NCBI RefSeq assembly: GCF_905332535.1
Contig: NZ_CAJOCF010000003.1
Location: forward strand, 62,001-126,000
From: Latilactobacillus fragifolii
Lineage (GTDB): Bacteria > Bacillota > Bacilli > Lactobacillales > Lactobacillaceae
Reading direction: 5' to 3'
DNA length: 64,000 nucleotides
Positions within the stretch are counted from its first letter, which is position 1. Each line of letters begins with the position of its first letter. The notes under the pieces are model-generated. The model was not told the origin of the DNA and made no database searches. It saw only the letters and a list, made by a program, of their open reading frames with translations. A program made the translations under genes and the position numbers. This document shows, piece after piece, positions 54,731 to 63,728 of the stretch.

Positions 54731-55114
54731 CTAAAACATCGTATTTTTATTTAACGCTGATTCTGGAATAGTCTGTAAGACGTCCCAATGTTCAATGATT
54801 TTACCATTATCGTCTAACTTAAATATATCCATCCCAGCCCAATTGTCGTCACCCGGCCAAATTTGTTCGCAATGTAAGACGACATAATTTTGCTCAGCAA
54901 TGACTTTATGAAAAATAACGTGTTTCCCTGGGTAATCGCGGGCCATCCGATTGAAATATTCAATAAAGGCGGCCTTGCCGTCTGGCACTCCAGGATTATG
55001 TTGGCGATAATCATCACCAACATATAGTTTGACAGCTTCAGCCGGTTGGCATTGATTGAACATGAGATCATAAAAGGCCGTCACTGTTTTTTTATTTTCT
55101 GCTAATCGGTCCAT
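54731..55114 (-). CDS. SnoaL/NTF2-like polyketide cyclase-family protein
   Basis: About 127 aa of the NTF2-like fold. It begins [19 protein letters not shown] and has [39 protein letters not shown] and [21 protein letters not shown], the typical SnoaL pattern. Such proteins are small enzymes or binders for hydrophobic ligands; the function here is unknown. GGTGGAGGT precedes the ATG at 55114. It lies between the ADH terminator and argS and is transcribed away from argS's downstream end. Confidence 0.82.
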   Translation of the reverse strand: MDRLAENKKTVTAFYDLMFNQCQPAEAVKLYVGDDYRQHNPGVPDGKAAFIEYFNRMARDYPGKHVIFHKVIAEQNYVVLHCEQIWPGDDNWAGMDIFKLDDNGKIIEHWDVLQTIPESALNKNTMF

Positions 55115-55203
55115 TCGTAAACCTCCACCCATTATGATCGCTTCTTTTTGAATCCTTAAAAATTGATTAGTCTTCGCTTTTTAACGCTTGGGAAAAACCA
55201 ATG

Positions 55204-56895
55204 TTACATTTCTTTAGGTGCTTGGACCCCTAATAAATCTAAAGCGGCTTCTAATACGATGCTGACACTCTTCACCAATGATAGACGCGCATTTTTTTGA
55301 TCGTCGTCTACTAAAATCTTAGAGTTAGCATAATACTTGTTAAATGCTTTTGCCAAACGCAACGCATATTTGGCTATGATTGATGGTTCATATTCTTTAC
55401 TTGCGCGGACAATAACGGCTGGGAAATTACTTAACATTTTCAAAACATCCCAAGCATTCTCATCAGCAACGACTAATTGATCCTCCAACACGACTTCTTG
55501 GTTCGCTTTTCTCAAAATGCTTTGAGCGCGTGCATTGGTATATTGCACATAAGGTCCTGTTTCACCTTCAAAACGAACCACTTCTTCTAAGTCAAAATCG
55601 AAATTATCTAAACGGTCATTCTTTAAATCATGGAAAATAACAGCGCCAATTCCGACTTGTTTAGCCACTTCTTCGCGGTTAGGCAAATCGGGATTCTTCG
55701 CTTCAATCTGAGCGCTAGCTAATTGCACAGCATCGTTTAGAACTTCTTCTAACAAAATTACGCGTCCACTACGAGTTGATAATTTCTTACCCCCCTGCGT
55801 AATTAATCCAAACGGAATATGGTGGATATCATCTGACCAGTCATTACCCATTTCTTTTAAAACAGCCTTCAATTGCTTGAAATGTTCCCGTTGTTCGCCA
55901 CCAACGACGTACAATGATTGCACAAAATGATAAGTATCGTGCCGATAAATCGCTGCTGCCAAATCACGTGTCATATAAAGTGTAGCGCCGTCTGATTTTT
56001 TAATCAAAGCAGGATTTAAGTTGTATGCCGACAAATCAACGATTTCAGCACCACGACTTTCTTGTAACAAACCTTTTGCTTCGATTGCTTCCACTACGGC
56101 ATCCATCTTATCGTTATAAAAGGCTTCACCGTTATATGAATCGAATTCGACCCCTAACATATCATAAATCTTTTGGAATTCTTTCAAAGATTCACTTCTG
56201 AACCATGACCAAAGTTGCGTCGCTTCTTCATCCCCAGCTTCTAATTTCCGAAACCATGCACGTGCTTCATCATCTAACTCAGGGTGGGCCACGTCTTCTT
56301 GATGGAACTTAACGTAATATTTCAACAGGTTCGTAATCGGATCGGCTTTGACTTCTGCTTCACTTCCCCATTTCTTGTAAGCCACAATTAATTTACCAAA
56401 TTGTGTCCCCCAGTCACCCAAGTGATTAATCTTAATTGGCTTGAAGCCCACTTTTGTCAAAATCTTAGCAATTGAATTGCCAATCACAGTTGATCGTAAG
56501 TGGCCCATTGAGATCGGTTTAGCGATGTTAGGTGATGACATATCGATTGGCACGTTGCCACCTTTCCCAAGGTCACTTTGCCCGTATTTAGCGGCTTGGG
56601 TTAAAACGGTCTTCAAGATTTGGTCACTAAAAGCCGCCTTATCCAAGAAAAAGTTGACATATGGGCCATTGGCAATGACTTTTTCAAAGCCTGTCTGATC
56701 TATTTTTGCAACTAAGTCTTGAGCGATTTGTTGGGGTGCTTTCCGTAATGTTTTCGCTAAGATAAACGTTGGAAAAGCATAATCCCCTAAATCTGACGTT
56801 TTTGGCGTTTCAATGAGTTGTGCTACTTTATCTGCTGGTAAACTGTCTCCTAATGCGCCCATCAAGGCAGTGGTTACTTGTTGTTTAAAATCCAT
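55204..56895 (-). CDS. argS: Arginine-tRNA ligase
   Basis: Class I synthetase, 563 aa from the ATG at 56895 (after AAGGAGG); the frame is open to 56925. The N-terminal Add1 domain (about 1-110) is followed by the HIGH-like motif [16 protein letters not shown], the KMSK-like region [13 protein letters not shown] and the C-terminal anticodon-binding DALR domain (about 440-563). Length fits. A T-box leader controls it. The neighbouring genes have no functional link. Confidence 0.96.
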   Translation of the reverse strand: MDFKQQVTTALMGALGDSLPADKVAQLIETPKTSDLGDYAFPTFILAKTLRKAPQQIAQDLVAKIDQTGFEKVIANGPYVNFFLDKAAFSDQILKTVLTQAAKYGQSDLGKGGNVPIDMSSPNIAKPISMGHLRSTVIGNSIAKILTKVGFKPIKINHLGDWGTQFGKLIVAYKKWGSEAEVKADPITNLLKYYVKFHQEDVAHPELDDEARAWFRKLEAGDEEATQLWSWFRSESLKEFQKIYDMLGVEFDSYNGEAFYNDKMDAVVEAIEAKGLLQESRGAEIVDLSAYNLNPALIKKSDGATLYMTRDLAAAIYRHDTYHFVQSLYVVGGEQREHFKQLKAVLKEMGNDWSDDIHHIPFGLITQGGKKLSTRSGRVILLEEVLNDAVQLASAQIEAKNPDLPNREEVAKQVGIGAVIFHDLKNDRLDNFDFDLEEVVRFEGETGPYVQYTNARAQSILRKANQEVVLEDQLVVADENAWDVLKMLSNFPAVIVRASKEYEPSIIAKYALRLAKAFNKYYANSKILVDDDQKNARLSLVKSVSIVLEAALDLLGVQAPKEM

Positions 56896-56920
56896 GTTGA
56901 TAGCCTCCTTAATATTTGTG

Positions 56921-57110
56921 AACAAAAAAAGTCCCTTTCAAATAAATGAAAGAGACGAGAATTCCCGCGGTACCACTCTGATTGATCAATCGATCCACTC
57001 AATAGTATGCAATTGTTCAACCAAAAGCGCGCCGCATCAACTTGATTACCCACCTTACACCATCTATGAGCTCGCTATAAATCGCTGTTGACGTTATTCT
57101 TTTGACTGTT
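56921..57110 (-). ncRNA. T-box riboswitch leader of argS
   Basis: The T-box core AGTGGTACCGCGGG occurs on the minus strand (plus-strand 56963-56976). It is followed by the terminator GTCCCTTTCA...TGAAAGAGAC with a U run (56924-56957). The upstream part supplies Stem I. Third T-box in this window. Confidence 0.9.
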
Positions 57111-57124
57111 CGAACTTGATAACT

Positions 57125-57153
57125 AGTATATAGAACTTAGCTGCACTTTTCAA
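57125..57153 (-). promoter_or_regulatory. Promoter of the argS leader
   Basis: TTGAAA (57148-57153) and TATACT (57125-57130) on the minus strand are spaced by 17 nt, squeezed between the ABC transporter stop and the T-box leader. Confidence 0.72.
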
Positions 57154-57159
57154 GCGCAA

Positions 57160-59097
57160 TTATTCTGCCGCGAGCGCTTCAATTGGATCTAACTTAGCTG
57201 CCTTACGTGATGGTGCTAGGGCCGCTAAGAGACTGATAATAACGCTAATTATTATCCCGAATAGAACATAGCCACTGGTAATTGCCACAATTGGCATATG
57301 CGTTAATGGTTGTGCGAGCGCATTGACAACCAATTGCCCCAATCCAGCAATTCCGGCCCCGAGAACACTTGATAATAAACCAATCAAGAAGGCTTCTGAA
57401 ACAAATAAGTGCCGAATATCTTTCTTCCGCGCACCGATTGCCCGTAGGATCCCGATTTCTTTTGTTCGTTCTGACACACTGATGTACAATACCACGATAA
57501 TCATAATTGCCGAAACGAGTAATGAAATACCAGCAATCCCAGCTAAGACATAAAAGGCTAACATCAAGTAAGTGTTAATTGAATCGAGGATTGCGCCGAC
57601 CCCAGTAATTTGGTAATCCTTCTGGGTTTTACCATTGACTTTGCTACTGTAGGTTTTAATTTTATTTTGGACGGCTTTAACATTTTGGGTCTTATTAACC
57701 GTAACCGCCGCAAAGTTCGGTGCAAACGTTAACCCTTGAGCTTGGTACATTTTAGCTAAGGTGCCATATGTGACGGCTTCAGTCCCAGAATTAATAATCC
57801 CTGAAACTTTCACGTCTTGGCGCATTTGTACAGGGCGTTGATCCTGACTGATGGCATTCACGTAAATGGTTACTGTCCGACCAACCATTTTCTTATAGTT
57901 TTTATCGAACTTCTTAGCCATAGCCTTCGTTAAAATAATTTCGTTGGCTTTCGGTTTAGTCCCAGTCTTAATATCTTGGATGCGTTCAGTCTTATTGAAC
58001 GTTTGGAACATTTGGACTGTTTCACGCTTTTTTTGGTAGTGCACTTGCACGCCATTTGTGTAATAGCCCTTTTCGACCTTCGTAACGTTTTTAACCTTGT
58101 TCAACCGTTTGATATCCTTATCAGCTAAGTTGCCTTGTTCACCGGCTTCAATCTGTTTACGCGTAACGTTTCGCGCAATCTGAATCGTATTTGGATTAAC
58201 TTGCGATGAAATTTGGTCATTAATGTAGCCCGTCACGCCTTGACCCAAGCCAAGCATTAAAATGACGGAGAAAATCCCAATTGACGCGCCTAAAATAATG
58301 AGTAAATTTCGCTTAATATCATAGCGCATATGTTGCATCGCCATTTTAAAAGCAGACATGAAACTCAATGGACTACTCTTCTTAGCTGTTGGACCAGTTG
58401 GCGCTGGGTAAGCCGGTTTTAATTGTTTGTCATAATCAATTTGACCATCAACCATGTGCACAACCCGCGTTCCATGGTCAGCAACTGCCTGTGAATGGGT
58501 CACAGCGATTACGAGTTTGCCATCTTCGGCAATTTTTTGCAAAATTTCGAGAATTTCAGTCGTATTCTGGCTATCTAATGCGCCGGTTGGTTCATCAGCA
58601 ATGATTACGTCTGGATCAGCAGCCAAGGCCCGTGCAATAGCGACCCGTTGCTTTTGCCCACCTGACAATTGGTTGGGGTGTTTATGAATATGTTCTTTCA
58701 AACCAACTTGTTCCAATAAAGCAGTCGCTTTGGCAACACGTTCCTTATGGGATAGATCAGTCATTTCAAGTGGCACCATCACATTTTCTAAGTTAGTCAA
58801 ATGACTAATTAGATTAAAGCTTTGGAAAATAAAGCCAATCGTTTGGCTCCGATAAGCATCGAATTTCTTTTCAGATGCATTCTTTAAGGATGTCCCATCA
58901 ACAATGAGTTCCCCCTCATATTGATGATCTAACCCGCCAATAATGTTTAGTAACGTTGATTTCCCGCCACCAGATTCTCCAAGAATCGAAACAAATTCAC
59001 CGCGGTCAAATGTTAGGTTGATCCCTTTTAAGACTTTAAATTCGGTCTTATTCATATAATAGGACTTATGAATATCTTTAATTTCTAATAATGTCAA
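57160..59097 (-). CDS. MacB-like ABC transporter, ATPase fused to FtsX-type permease
   Basis: A 645-aa fused exporter-type protein. The N-terminal ATPase (about 1-220) has Walker [10 protein letters not shown], signature LSGGQKQR and Walker [14 protein letters not shown] first membrane helix (about 262-285) leads into a large extracellular MacB-PCD-like domain (about 290-510). Three more membrane helices form the FtsX domain with [17 protein letters not shown]. MacB-like pumps export peptides or antibiotics, or drive envelope mechanics. The TTG start has GGGAG upstream. No outer partner or adjacent regulator is present. A palindrome in the leader may be its operator. Confidence 0.88.
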   Translation of the reverse strand: MTLLEIKDIHKSYYMNKTEFKVLKGINLTFDRGEFVSILGESGGGKSTLLNIIGGLDHQYEGELIVDGTSLKNASEKKFDAYRSQTIGFIFQSFNLISHLTNLENVMVPLEMTDLSHKERVAKATALLEQVGLKEHIHKHPNQLSGGQKQRVAIARALAADPDVIIADEPTGALDSQNTTEILEILQKIAEDGKLVIAVTHSQAVADHGTRVVHMVDGQIDYDKQLKPAYPAPTGPTAKKSSPLSFMSAFKMAMQHMRYDIKRNLLIILGASIGIFSVILMLGLGQGVTGYINDQISSQVNPNTIQIARNVTRKQIEAGEQGNLADKDIKRLNKVKNVTKVEKGYYTNGVQVHYQKKRETVQMFQTFNKTERIQDIKTGTKPKANEIILTKAMAKKFDKNYKKMVGRTVTIYVNAISQDQRPVQMRQDVKVSGIINSGTEAVTYGTLAKMYQAQGLTFAPNFAAVTVNKTQNVKAVQNKIKTYSSKVNGKTQKDYQITGVGAILDSINTYLMLAFYVLAGIAGISLLVSAIMIIVVLYISVSERTKEIGILRAIGARKKDIRHLFVSEAFLIGLLSSVLGAGIAGLGQLVVNALAQPLTHMPIVAITSGYVLFGIIISVIISLLAALAPSRKAAKLDPIEALAAE

Positions 59098-59124
59098 TGT
59101 CGTCCGCTCCCACTGCTTAGATTG

Positions 59125-59141
59125 CTCGTAAGTGTTACGAG
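59125..59141. promoter_or_regulatory. Palindromic operator candidate in the leader of the MacB-like transporter
   Basis: CTCGTAA-GTG-TTACGAG is a perfect 7-bp inverted repeat with a 3-nt spacer. It lies 20 nt downstream of the -10 box. Size and position suit a TetR- or MarR-like repressor. No such regulator is adjacent. Confidence 0.5.
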
Positions 59142-59160
59142 TTTTAGTCGCTAGATAATA

Positions 59161-59166
59161 ATTATA
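59161..59166 (-). promoter_or_regulatory. -10 box of the MacB-like transporter promoter
   Basis: Perfect TATAAT on the minus strand. No strong -35 is visible at the right spacing. Confidence 0.45.
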
Positions 59167-59252
59167 CTGTATCAGAGCACTTTTGAGTAAACAATCAGCC
59201 TTAAGTCCTAAAATAATATCCTGTCAGTTAGACAGGCTCTATGAGATTAACT

Positions 59253-59292
59253 AAAAAAAGGCCCTGACAAAACATTTTGTCAGGGCCTTTTT
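59253..59292 (-). terminator. Terminator downstream of tRNA-Gly
   Basis: AAAAAAGGCCCTGACAAAA / TTTTGTCAGGGCCTTTTTT with a three-nt loop. On the minus strand it follows the tRNA after about 15 nt. Confidence 0.9.
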
Positions 59293-59307
59293 TGAAAGAT
59301 TCTTTTA

Positions 59308-59378
59308 AGCGAGTGACGGGAATCGGACCCGCGACGCAAGCTTGGGAAGCTTGAGTTTTACCACTAAACTACACTCGC
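59308..59378 (-). tRNA. tRNA-Gly (anticodon CCC)
   Basis: 71 nt that fold as a tRNA. The acceptor arm is GCGAGTG / CACTCGC, the anticodon stem CAAGC / GCTTG closes the loop TTCCCAA (anticodon CCC, reads GGG), and the T arm is CGGGT-CCGATTC-CCG. CCA is not encoded. A TATACT lies 13-18 nt upstream on the minus strand (59391-59396), followed by the terminator at 59253-59292. It is a single tRNA gene. Confidence 0.95.
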
Positions 59379-59448
59379 ATTACTTGATATAGTATAGCAC
59401 ATTATTTTCGATTTGTGCATATTTTTTTCAAAAAAAAAGGTTAAACGC

Positions 59449-59478
59449 TTAACAAATAACATATGTATGCGGTATACT
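59449..59478 (+). promoter_or_regulatory. Promoter of the zinc-ribbon gene
   Basis: TTAACA (59449-59454) and TATACT (59473-59478) are spaced by 18 nt. The -35 overlaps an inverted repeat GTTAA-ACGC-TTAAC (59440-59453) that could be an operator. Confidence 0.55.
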
Positions 59479-59508
59479 GTTGATAATAACTTGATTGGAG
59501 TCCTTTTA

Positions 59509-59703
59509 ATGGCCGATTCACAAAATACAATGCCTGAATCAACCGCTTTTCATTGTCCTGCATGCCAGGCCTCAATTGAATACGGTATTAAACGTTGCCC
59601 AGATTGTCAGACTGCGATCTTTTATCGCGATATGTCTGAAACATTTTGGAACGAACGCAAATTAAATCTTTTTAAACAAACAGACGCCATTCAACGGGGT
59701 TAT
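59509..59703 (+). CDS. Small zinc-ribbon protein of unknown function
   Basis: A 65-aa protein starting MADSQNTMPES. Two CxxC pairs, CPACQ and CPDCQ (13 residues between the pairs), form a probable zinc ribbon; the rest is AIFYRDMSETFWNERKLNLF. The frame is open upstream to 59413, but TTGGAG precedes this ATG and a promoter lies just before it. The coding stop is at 59704-59706. Function unknown; such small ribbons often sit in protein complexes or bind nucleic acids. It is a single-gene unit with its own terminator. Confidence 0.75.
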
Positions 59704-59721
59704 TAACTTAAATTAACCATT

Positions 59722-59749
59722 CAACCGCCACTTTTGTGACGGTTTTTTT
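59722..59749 (+). terminator. Terminator of the zinc-ribbon gene
   Basis: AACCGCCAC-TTTT-GTGACGGTT hairpin followed by seven T. Confidence 0.8.
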
Positions 59750-59829
59750 AATGGTTGATAATTAATTTAGAAGGCGATTCCATTGCTAATTTAACAGGCA
59801 TTAATCCTGATTTTAGGCGCATTTTTAAT

Positions 59830-59858
59830 TTGAAACCGCCGGTGATGGTTGCTATAAT
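59830..59858 (+). promoter_or_regulatory. Promoter of the APC permease gene
   Basis: TTGAAA (59830-59835) and a perfect TATAAT (59853-59858) with a 17-nt spacer, about 25 nt before the ATG at 59884. Confidence 0.75.
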
Positions 59859-59883
59859 GTCACACCATACACAGGAGGTTTTT

Positions 59884-61476
59884 ATGATAGAGAAGAACAA
59901 AATGAGTTTATTTAGCCTAGTGATGCTCGGTTTAAGTTCCATCATCGGTTCTGGTTGGTTGTTTGGTGCATGGGAGGCAACAACCGTAGCTGGCCCAGCA
60001 GCCATCATCTCTTGGATTGTCGGGGCAATTGTGATTGGTGCAATTGCCTTTAATTACGTTGAACTCGGGACGATGTTTCCTGAAAGTGGCGGTATGAGTC
60101 ACTATGCCCAATATAGTCACGGTTCATTACTCGGTTTCATTGCGGCTTGGGCCAATTGGGTGTCATTAGTTACCATTATCCCAATTGAAGCTGTTGCCGC
60201 CGTACAGTACATGAGTTCTTGGCCATGGGCTTGGGCCAATTGGACGAATCACTTTATGCACCACGCTGAAATTTCTAATCGTGGCTTGCTCATCGTCTTT
60301 GCCTTCATCATCGTCTTCACCCTTTTAAATTTTTGGTCAGTTAAATTCTTGACCCGTTTTACCAGTTTCATTGCGATTTTTAAATTAGGTGTGCCATTAT
60401 TAACGATTATCATGTTAGTCTCAACTGGTTTTCATACCAGCAATTTCGGCCATTCAATGGCCACCTTTATGCCTTATGGAGCTGCCAAAATTTTTGCGGC
60501 CACTTCGATTTCGGGGATTATCTTTTCCTATAATGCCTTTCAAACGGTGATCAATGTCGGTAGTGAAATCCGTAATTCTAAACAAAATATCGGGCGCGGC
60601 ATTGCGATTTCCCTTGGTATTAGTATTGTGATTTATTTACTGTTACAAGTGACGTTTATCGGTTCCGTTTCACCTGCACTCCTGGCAAAGGTCGGTTGGC
60701 ACGGTTTAAACTTCCAATCGCCATTTGCTGACTTAGCAATATTACTGGGGATCCATTGGTTGGCTGTCTTACTTTACTTAGATGCCTTTATTTCCCCATT
60801 TGGAACCGGCGTTTCCTTTGTCGCTTCTTGCGCACGAACACTAGCTGCCCTTAAGCAAAATAAACACATGCCCGCCATTGTGGGGCGCATGAATGAACAC
60901 TACCATATTCCCCGAATCGCGATGGTTATCAACGCTATCGTCAGCATGTTACTTGTTTCAATTTTTAGAAGTTGGGGAACATTAGCTAGCGTGATTTCAA
61001 CGGCAACGTTGATTGCTTACCTAACCGGCCCAGTCACCGTGATGTCATTACGTAAAATGGCACCGGATATGAACCGGCCAGTTCACTCACCTTGGATGAA
61101 GATGATGTCGCCACTATCGTTTGTTTTGGCTAGTTTAGCGACTTACTGGGCTATGTGGCCGACAACAATCAAGGTAATTGGTGTCATCATGCTTGGCTTG
61201 CCCTTTTATTTCTACTACGAATACCGCATTCATTGGCAAAATACTTGGGCGCAGTTCAAAGGAAGTCTATGGCTAATTACCTATCTTGCCTTACTCTCAT
61301 TAATTTCATTTTTAGGCAGTCGTGAATTTAACGGCATTAATGTGATTCCATATCCACTCGATTTCGCCTTAATTAGCGCATTGGCCCTCGTCTTTTATTA
61401 CTGGGGGATTATCAGTCGCTTCTATTCAAAATACTTCTCACGTGCAACGCGAATTAACGATGATGTTCAACTTTAA
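59884..61476 (+). CDS. APC-family amino acid permease (YveA/aspartate-proton symporter-like)
   Basis: About 530 aa with 12-14 membrane helices. It begins MIEKNKMSLFSLVMLGLSSIIGSGWLFG, with the APC helix-1 motif SSIIGSGWL. GPAAIISWIVGAIVIG, FNYVELGTMFPESGGMSHY and WANWVSLVTIIPIEAVAAVQY follow and recall the Bacillus YveA aspartate-proton symporter from memory. Substrate is a guess. CAGGAGGT precedes the ATG at 59884; the frame opens at 59755 without a ribosome binding site. It has its own promoter and terminator. Confidence 0.85.
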   Translation: MIEKNKMSLFSLVMLGLSSIIGSGWLFGAWEATTVAGPAAIISWIVGAIVIGAIAFNYVELGTMFPESGGMSHYAQYSHGSLLGFIAAWANWVSLVTIIPIEAVAAVQYMSSWPWAWANWTNHFMHHAEISNRGLLIVFAFIIVFTLLNFWSVKFLTRFTSFIAIFKLGVPLLTIIMLVSTGFHTSNFGHSMATFMPYGAAKIFAATSISGIIFSYNAFQTVINVGSEIRNSKQNIGRGIAISLGISIVIYLLLQVTFIGSVSPALLAKVGWHGLNFQSPFADLAILLGIHWLAVLLYLDAFISPFGTGVSFVASCARTLAALKQNKHMPAIVGRMNEHYHIPRIAMVINAIVSMLLVSIFRSWGTLASVISTATLIAYLTGPVTVMSLRKMAPDMNRPVHSPWMKMMSPLSFVLASLATYWAMWPTTIKVIGVIMLGLPFYFYYEYRIHWQNTWAQFKGSLWLITYLALLSLISFLGSREFNGINVIPYPLDFALISALALVFYYWGIISRFYSKYFSRATRINDDVQL

Positions 61477-61484
61477 ACATTCGC

Positions 61485-61529
61485 AAAAAGCCACCAAACA
61501 ACTTTAATAGTTGTTTGGCGGCTTTTTTT
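61485..61529 (+). terminator. Terminator of the APC permease gene
   Basis: AAAAAGCC(A)CCAAACAACT / AGTTGTTTGG(C)GGCTTTTTTT. It starts 8 nt after the stop. The sequence 61530-61652 shows nothing else. Confidence 0.9.
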
Positions 61530-61652
61530 AGGTCTCTTACATCCTGAATTAGCCGGATTAGCCATGAAAAATAGCTCAATCTTCCAAACGATTTAATACT
61601 CAGTGGCCGCTTTCATGGTTAAATAACAATCAAGTGAACGTTGCAACATCAA

Positions 61653-62459
61653 TTATCGCTGATTAGGTGTTAAAAGCAATTTCTGAATCACTTTTAACAC
61701 CCCATAGTTTTCATTAGTGTCGGCGCGGTAATTCGCATATGGCCTCATATCGTCAGCAGCATTCCCCATCAAATAGCTATGTTCAACCATTTGCAGCATT
61801 TCTTTATCGTTATAAGTGTCACCAAAAGCCATCATTTGCGACGGCGTCAAGTCGAAATAATCCGCTAAAAAACGCATCGCATGGCCTTTATTGATGCCCT
61901 GATTCATAATATCGATCCATTCAACACCGGCAACTGTAACCGAATAGGCTGATTCAAATTCAGGTGCAAAGACAGCTTCGTATTGTGCCTGACTATCTTT
62001 TCCTGGGAAATAAATCGTAAACTTATTGGCTGCCACCCTAACTTGCGTCAAATCAGGCACGTATTCAATATTGGCATAAAACTGGCGTAAAGTCGCGTCA
62101 TAAGCTTGGTATTTTGTTTCGACATACGCCGCATCCATCCCGCAAATCACAGCAATGTTATTGGCTGTTTGATTAACAAATTGTACCATTCGTTGGTAAT
62201 CGGCTAATGGTAATAAACTCTTGAATAAAGTTTTACCTTGATAAGCAATTGCGCCGCCGTTATCACTGACGTAAACCATGGTGTCAGCAAATTCTGGGAA
62301 CATTTGCTCTAACGTGTACATTGGTCGACCGCTAGCCGCTACGAATTGAATCCCTTTAGCATGTAGTTGATGAATGGTTGGTACGAAGTCTGGCGGCAAC
62401 TGTCCACGCTCGGTTAATAAGGTATGATCCATATCGGATGCGATTAATTTAATTGTCAT
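61653..62459 (-). CDS. Cof-type HAD hydrolase
   Basis: A 268-aa HAD-superfamily phosphatase of the Cof type. The nucleophile motif is IASDMDHTLL (DxDxT), motif II is FVAASGRP, the Lys is in GINKGHAMRFL, and motif IV is MMAFGDTYNDKEML. The cap domain (about 85-195) fixes specificity. Family members dephosphorylate sugar phosphates or FMN; the substrate is unknown. The ATG is preceded by GCGAGGGC. A near-cre sequence lies over its -35, hinting at sugar control. Confidence 0.9.
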   Translation of the reverse strand: MTIKLIASDMDHTLLTERGQLPPDFVPTIHQLHAKGIQFVAASGRPMYTLEQMFPEFADTMVYVSDNGGAIAYQGKTLFKSLLPLADYQRMVQFVNQTANNIAVICGMDAAYVETKYQAYDATLRQFYANIEYVPDLTQVRVAANKFTIYFPGKDSQAQYEAVFAPEFESAYSVTVAGVEWIDIMNQGINKGHAMRFLADYFDLTPSQMMAFGDTYNDKEMLQMVEHSYLMGNAADDMRPYANYRADTNENYGVLKVIQKLLLTPNQR

Positions 62460-62492
62460 ACTGAGCCCTCGCTTATTCCTTAGATACCTTAT

Positions 62493-62530
62493 AATGTACC
62501 GTTTTTAACAGTTCATCGCAATCGGTTACA
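62493..62530 (-). promoter_or_regulatory. Promoter of the HAD gene with candidate cre site
   Basis: TTGCGA (62516-62521) and TACATT (62493-62498) are spaced by 17 nt on the minus strand. TGTAACCGATTGCG (62517-62530) matches the cre pattern except for the final A and covers the -35. Confidence 0.45.
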
Positions 62531-62615
62531 TTTACAATTGGCAAAATCCATATCGCTTGTAACCTCCCGTCCAACAACACCTAATCGCCACGCTCCATTA
62601 AAATTCTATCTGATT

Positions 62616-63065
62616 TCAAACTTGAATTTCATTAATATTGAATGCTTTTTTAACGGCATCAGCCATCAGTGCGATTTGGTTATCAAATTCATTCCAATTG
62701 GTGGTGTCAAATACGGAATCTAAACTATTAATCATGTCATTACTATTTAGTCTAATCTTCAATAACAATTGCTTGCCTTTATTTGTAAGGCGGTAGTAGA
62801 CCTTACGACTATCACCGATAAAACTTCCTACATTAGCGCGTTCGATCAATCCTTTCTCACCCAACGATTGACATTGACGCGAAATGGCTGGTCGAGAAAC
62901 GCCCATGCAAGCCGCAAGATTGCCCGGCGTTTCTTCTTTTTCGCGATCTATTTTTTCCATCAATAAATATTGTTCGAGTGATAAATCAATATTTTGCAAA
63001 ACTGTAACAAATAATTGATCTAAAATATTACGACATTTAATAAGCGTTAGTAACTGATTATTCAT
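62616..63065 (-). CDS. MarR-family transcriptional regulator
   Basis: A 149-aa winged-helix protein. It has LLMEKIDREKEETPGNLAACMGVSRPAISRQCQSLGEKGLIER and the wing GDSRKVYYRLTNKGKQLLLKI. AGGAG precedes the ATG. It is a second MarR gene, similar in its recognition helix to the one at 40 kb. No target gene is directly adjacent; the neighbours are the HAD gene and a long empty stretch. Effector unknown. Confidence 0.85.
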   Translation of the reverse strand: MNNQLLTLIKCRNILDQLFVTVLQNIDLSLEQYLLMEKIDREKEETPGNLAACMGVSRPAISRQCQSLGEKGLIERANVGSFIGDSRKVYYRLTNKGKQLLLKIRLNSNDMINSLDSVFDTTNWNEFDNQIALMADAVKKAFNINEIQV

Positions 63066-63140
63066 AATAAGTATTACTCCTTCTATCTATTTTGAGGGCC
63101 TACATTATACGAACTAGTAATCCTACTCTGCTACACAGGC

Positions 63141-63170
63141 ATTATATTATATAAATTTATTAAATGTAAA
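63141..63170 (-). promoter_or_regulatory. Candidate promoter of the MarR gene
   Basis: TTTACA (63165-63170) and TATAAT (63141-63146) are spaced by 18 nt on the minus strand. A second TATAAT lies at 63104-63109, closer to the gene. Confidence 0.5.
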
Positions 63171-63479
63171 TAGCTAAAATTAATGGTACTAACAAAAAGG
63201 TGTTTACAATAAGTTTTAATCCCGTTAATATTTCTTATTGAAAGTTAATGACTTTATACTGCTTTTTATTCATTAAATATAGCTTTAACTACGCTGTTGT
63301 TTAGCGCTTGTAGCCCTTAGCCATTTTTATGATTTACTTAACAACCGTATTGACAAGCAAGCATTTATTTAAAGCCATTGTATTCTACTAATGATTTAAT
63401 TCTTTAAAATTGATATAACTTTTTTTGAATAATGCTAATCATTTTTGTTAAACCATGGTCTAAAAAAATCATTGCAGCC
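63171..63479. other. AT-rich intergenic stretch with no gene seen
   Basis: About 310 nt, very AT-rich. Open frames here are short, without ribosome binding sites. A TTGACA occurs near 63350 without a partner -10. I see no RNA gene, repeat array or coding remnant. Confidence 0.5.
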
Positions 63480-63535
63480 GATTCTTTTTTTGAACAAAAA
63501 AAGAATCACTATCCAAATCGATAGCGATTCTTTTC
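63479..63535 (-). terminator. Terminator hairpins downstream of tRNA-Leu
   Basis: AAAAGAATC(A)CTATC / GATAG(C)GATTCTTTT (63499-63535) overlaps a second repeat, GATTCTTTTTTT / AAAAAAAGAATC (63480-63507). On the minus strand the first comes after the tRNA and is followed by a U run; the two cannot form together. Confidence 0.75.
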
Positions 63536-63544
63536 AAACCATAA

Positions 63545-63628
63545 TGCCCGTGGCAGGATTCGAACCTGTACTTGGTTACCCAAACAGCGACCTGAACGCT
63601 GCGCGTCTGCCAGTTCCGCCACACGGGC
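63545..63628 (-). tRNA. tRNA-Leu (anticodon CAG)
   Basis: 84 nt, a type II tRNA with a long variable arm. The acceptor arm is GCCCGTG / CACGGGC, the anticodon stem CAGCG / CGCTG closes TTCAGGT (anticodon CAG), and the T arm is CAGGTTCGAATCCTG. CCA is not encoded. It is a single tRNA gene. Confidence 0.96.
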
Positions 63629-63697
63629 GATTGTGTTACAAGTCTATTGTACCAGTGTTGCGGAGTCCTGCCAATACCCCTTTATTAATATTTCGCT

Positions 63698-63720
63698 TAT
63701 AATAATGGTTAATAAGGGAG
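63698..63720 (+). promoter_or_regulatory. -10 box and ribosome binding site of nnrD
   Basis: TATAAT at 63698-63703 and GGGAGG at about 63716-63721, before the ATG at 63729. The -35 is not clear. Confidence 0.5.
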
Positions 63721-63728
63721 GAATTCAT

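Noticed and set aside
59440-59453. GTTAAACGCTTAAC as a cre site
   Set aside because: The flanking TG and CA positions do not match; it is only an inverted repeat.
63445-63702. 85-codon plus-strand open frame
   Set aside because: It runs antisense through tRNA-Leu and its terminator, with no ribosome binding site.
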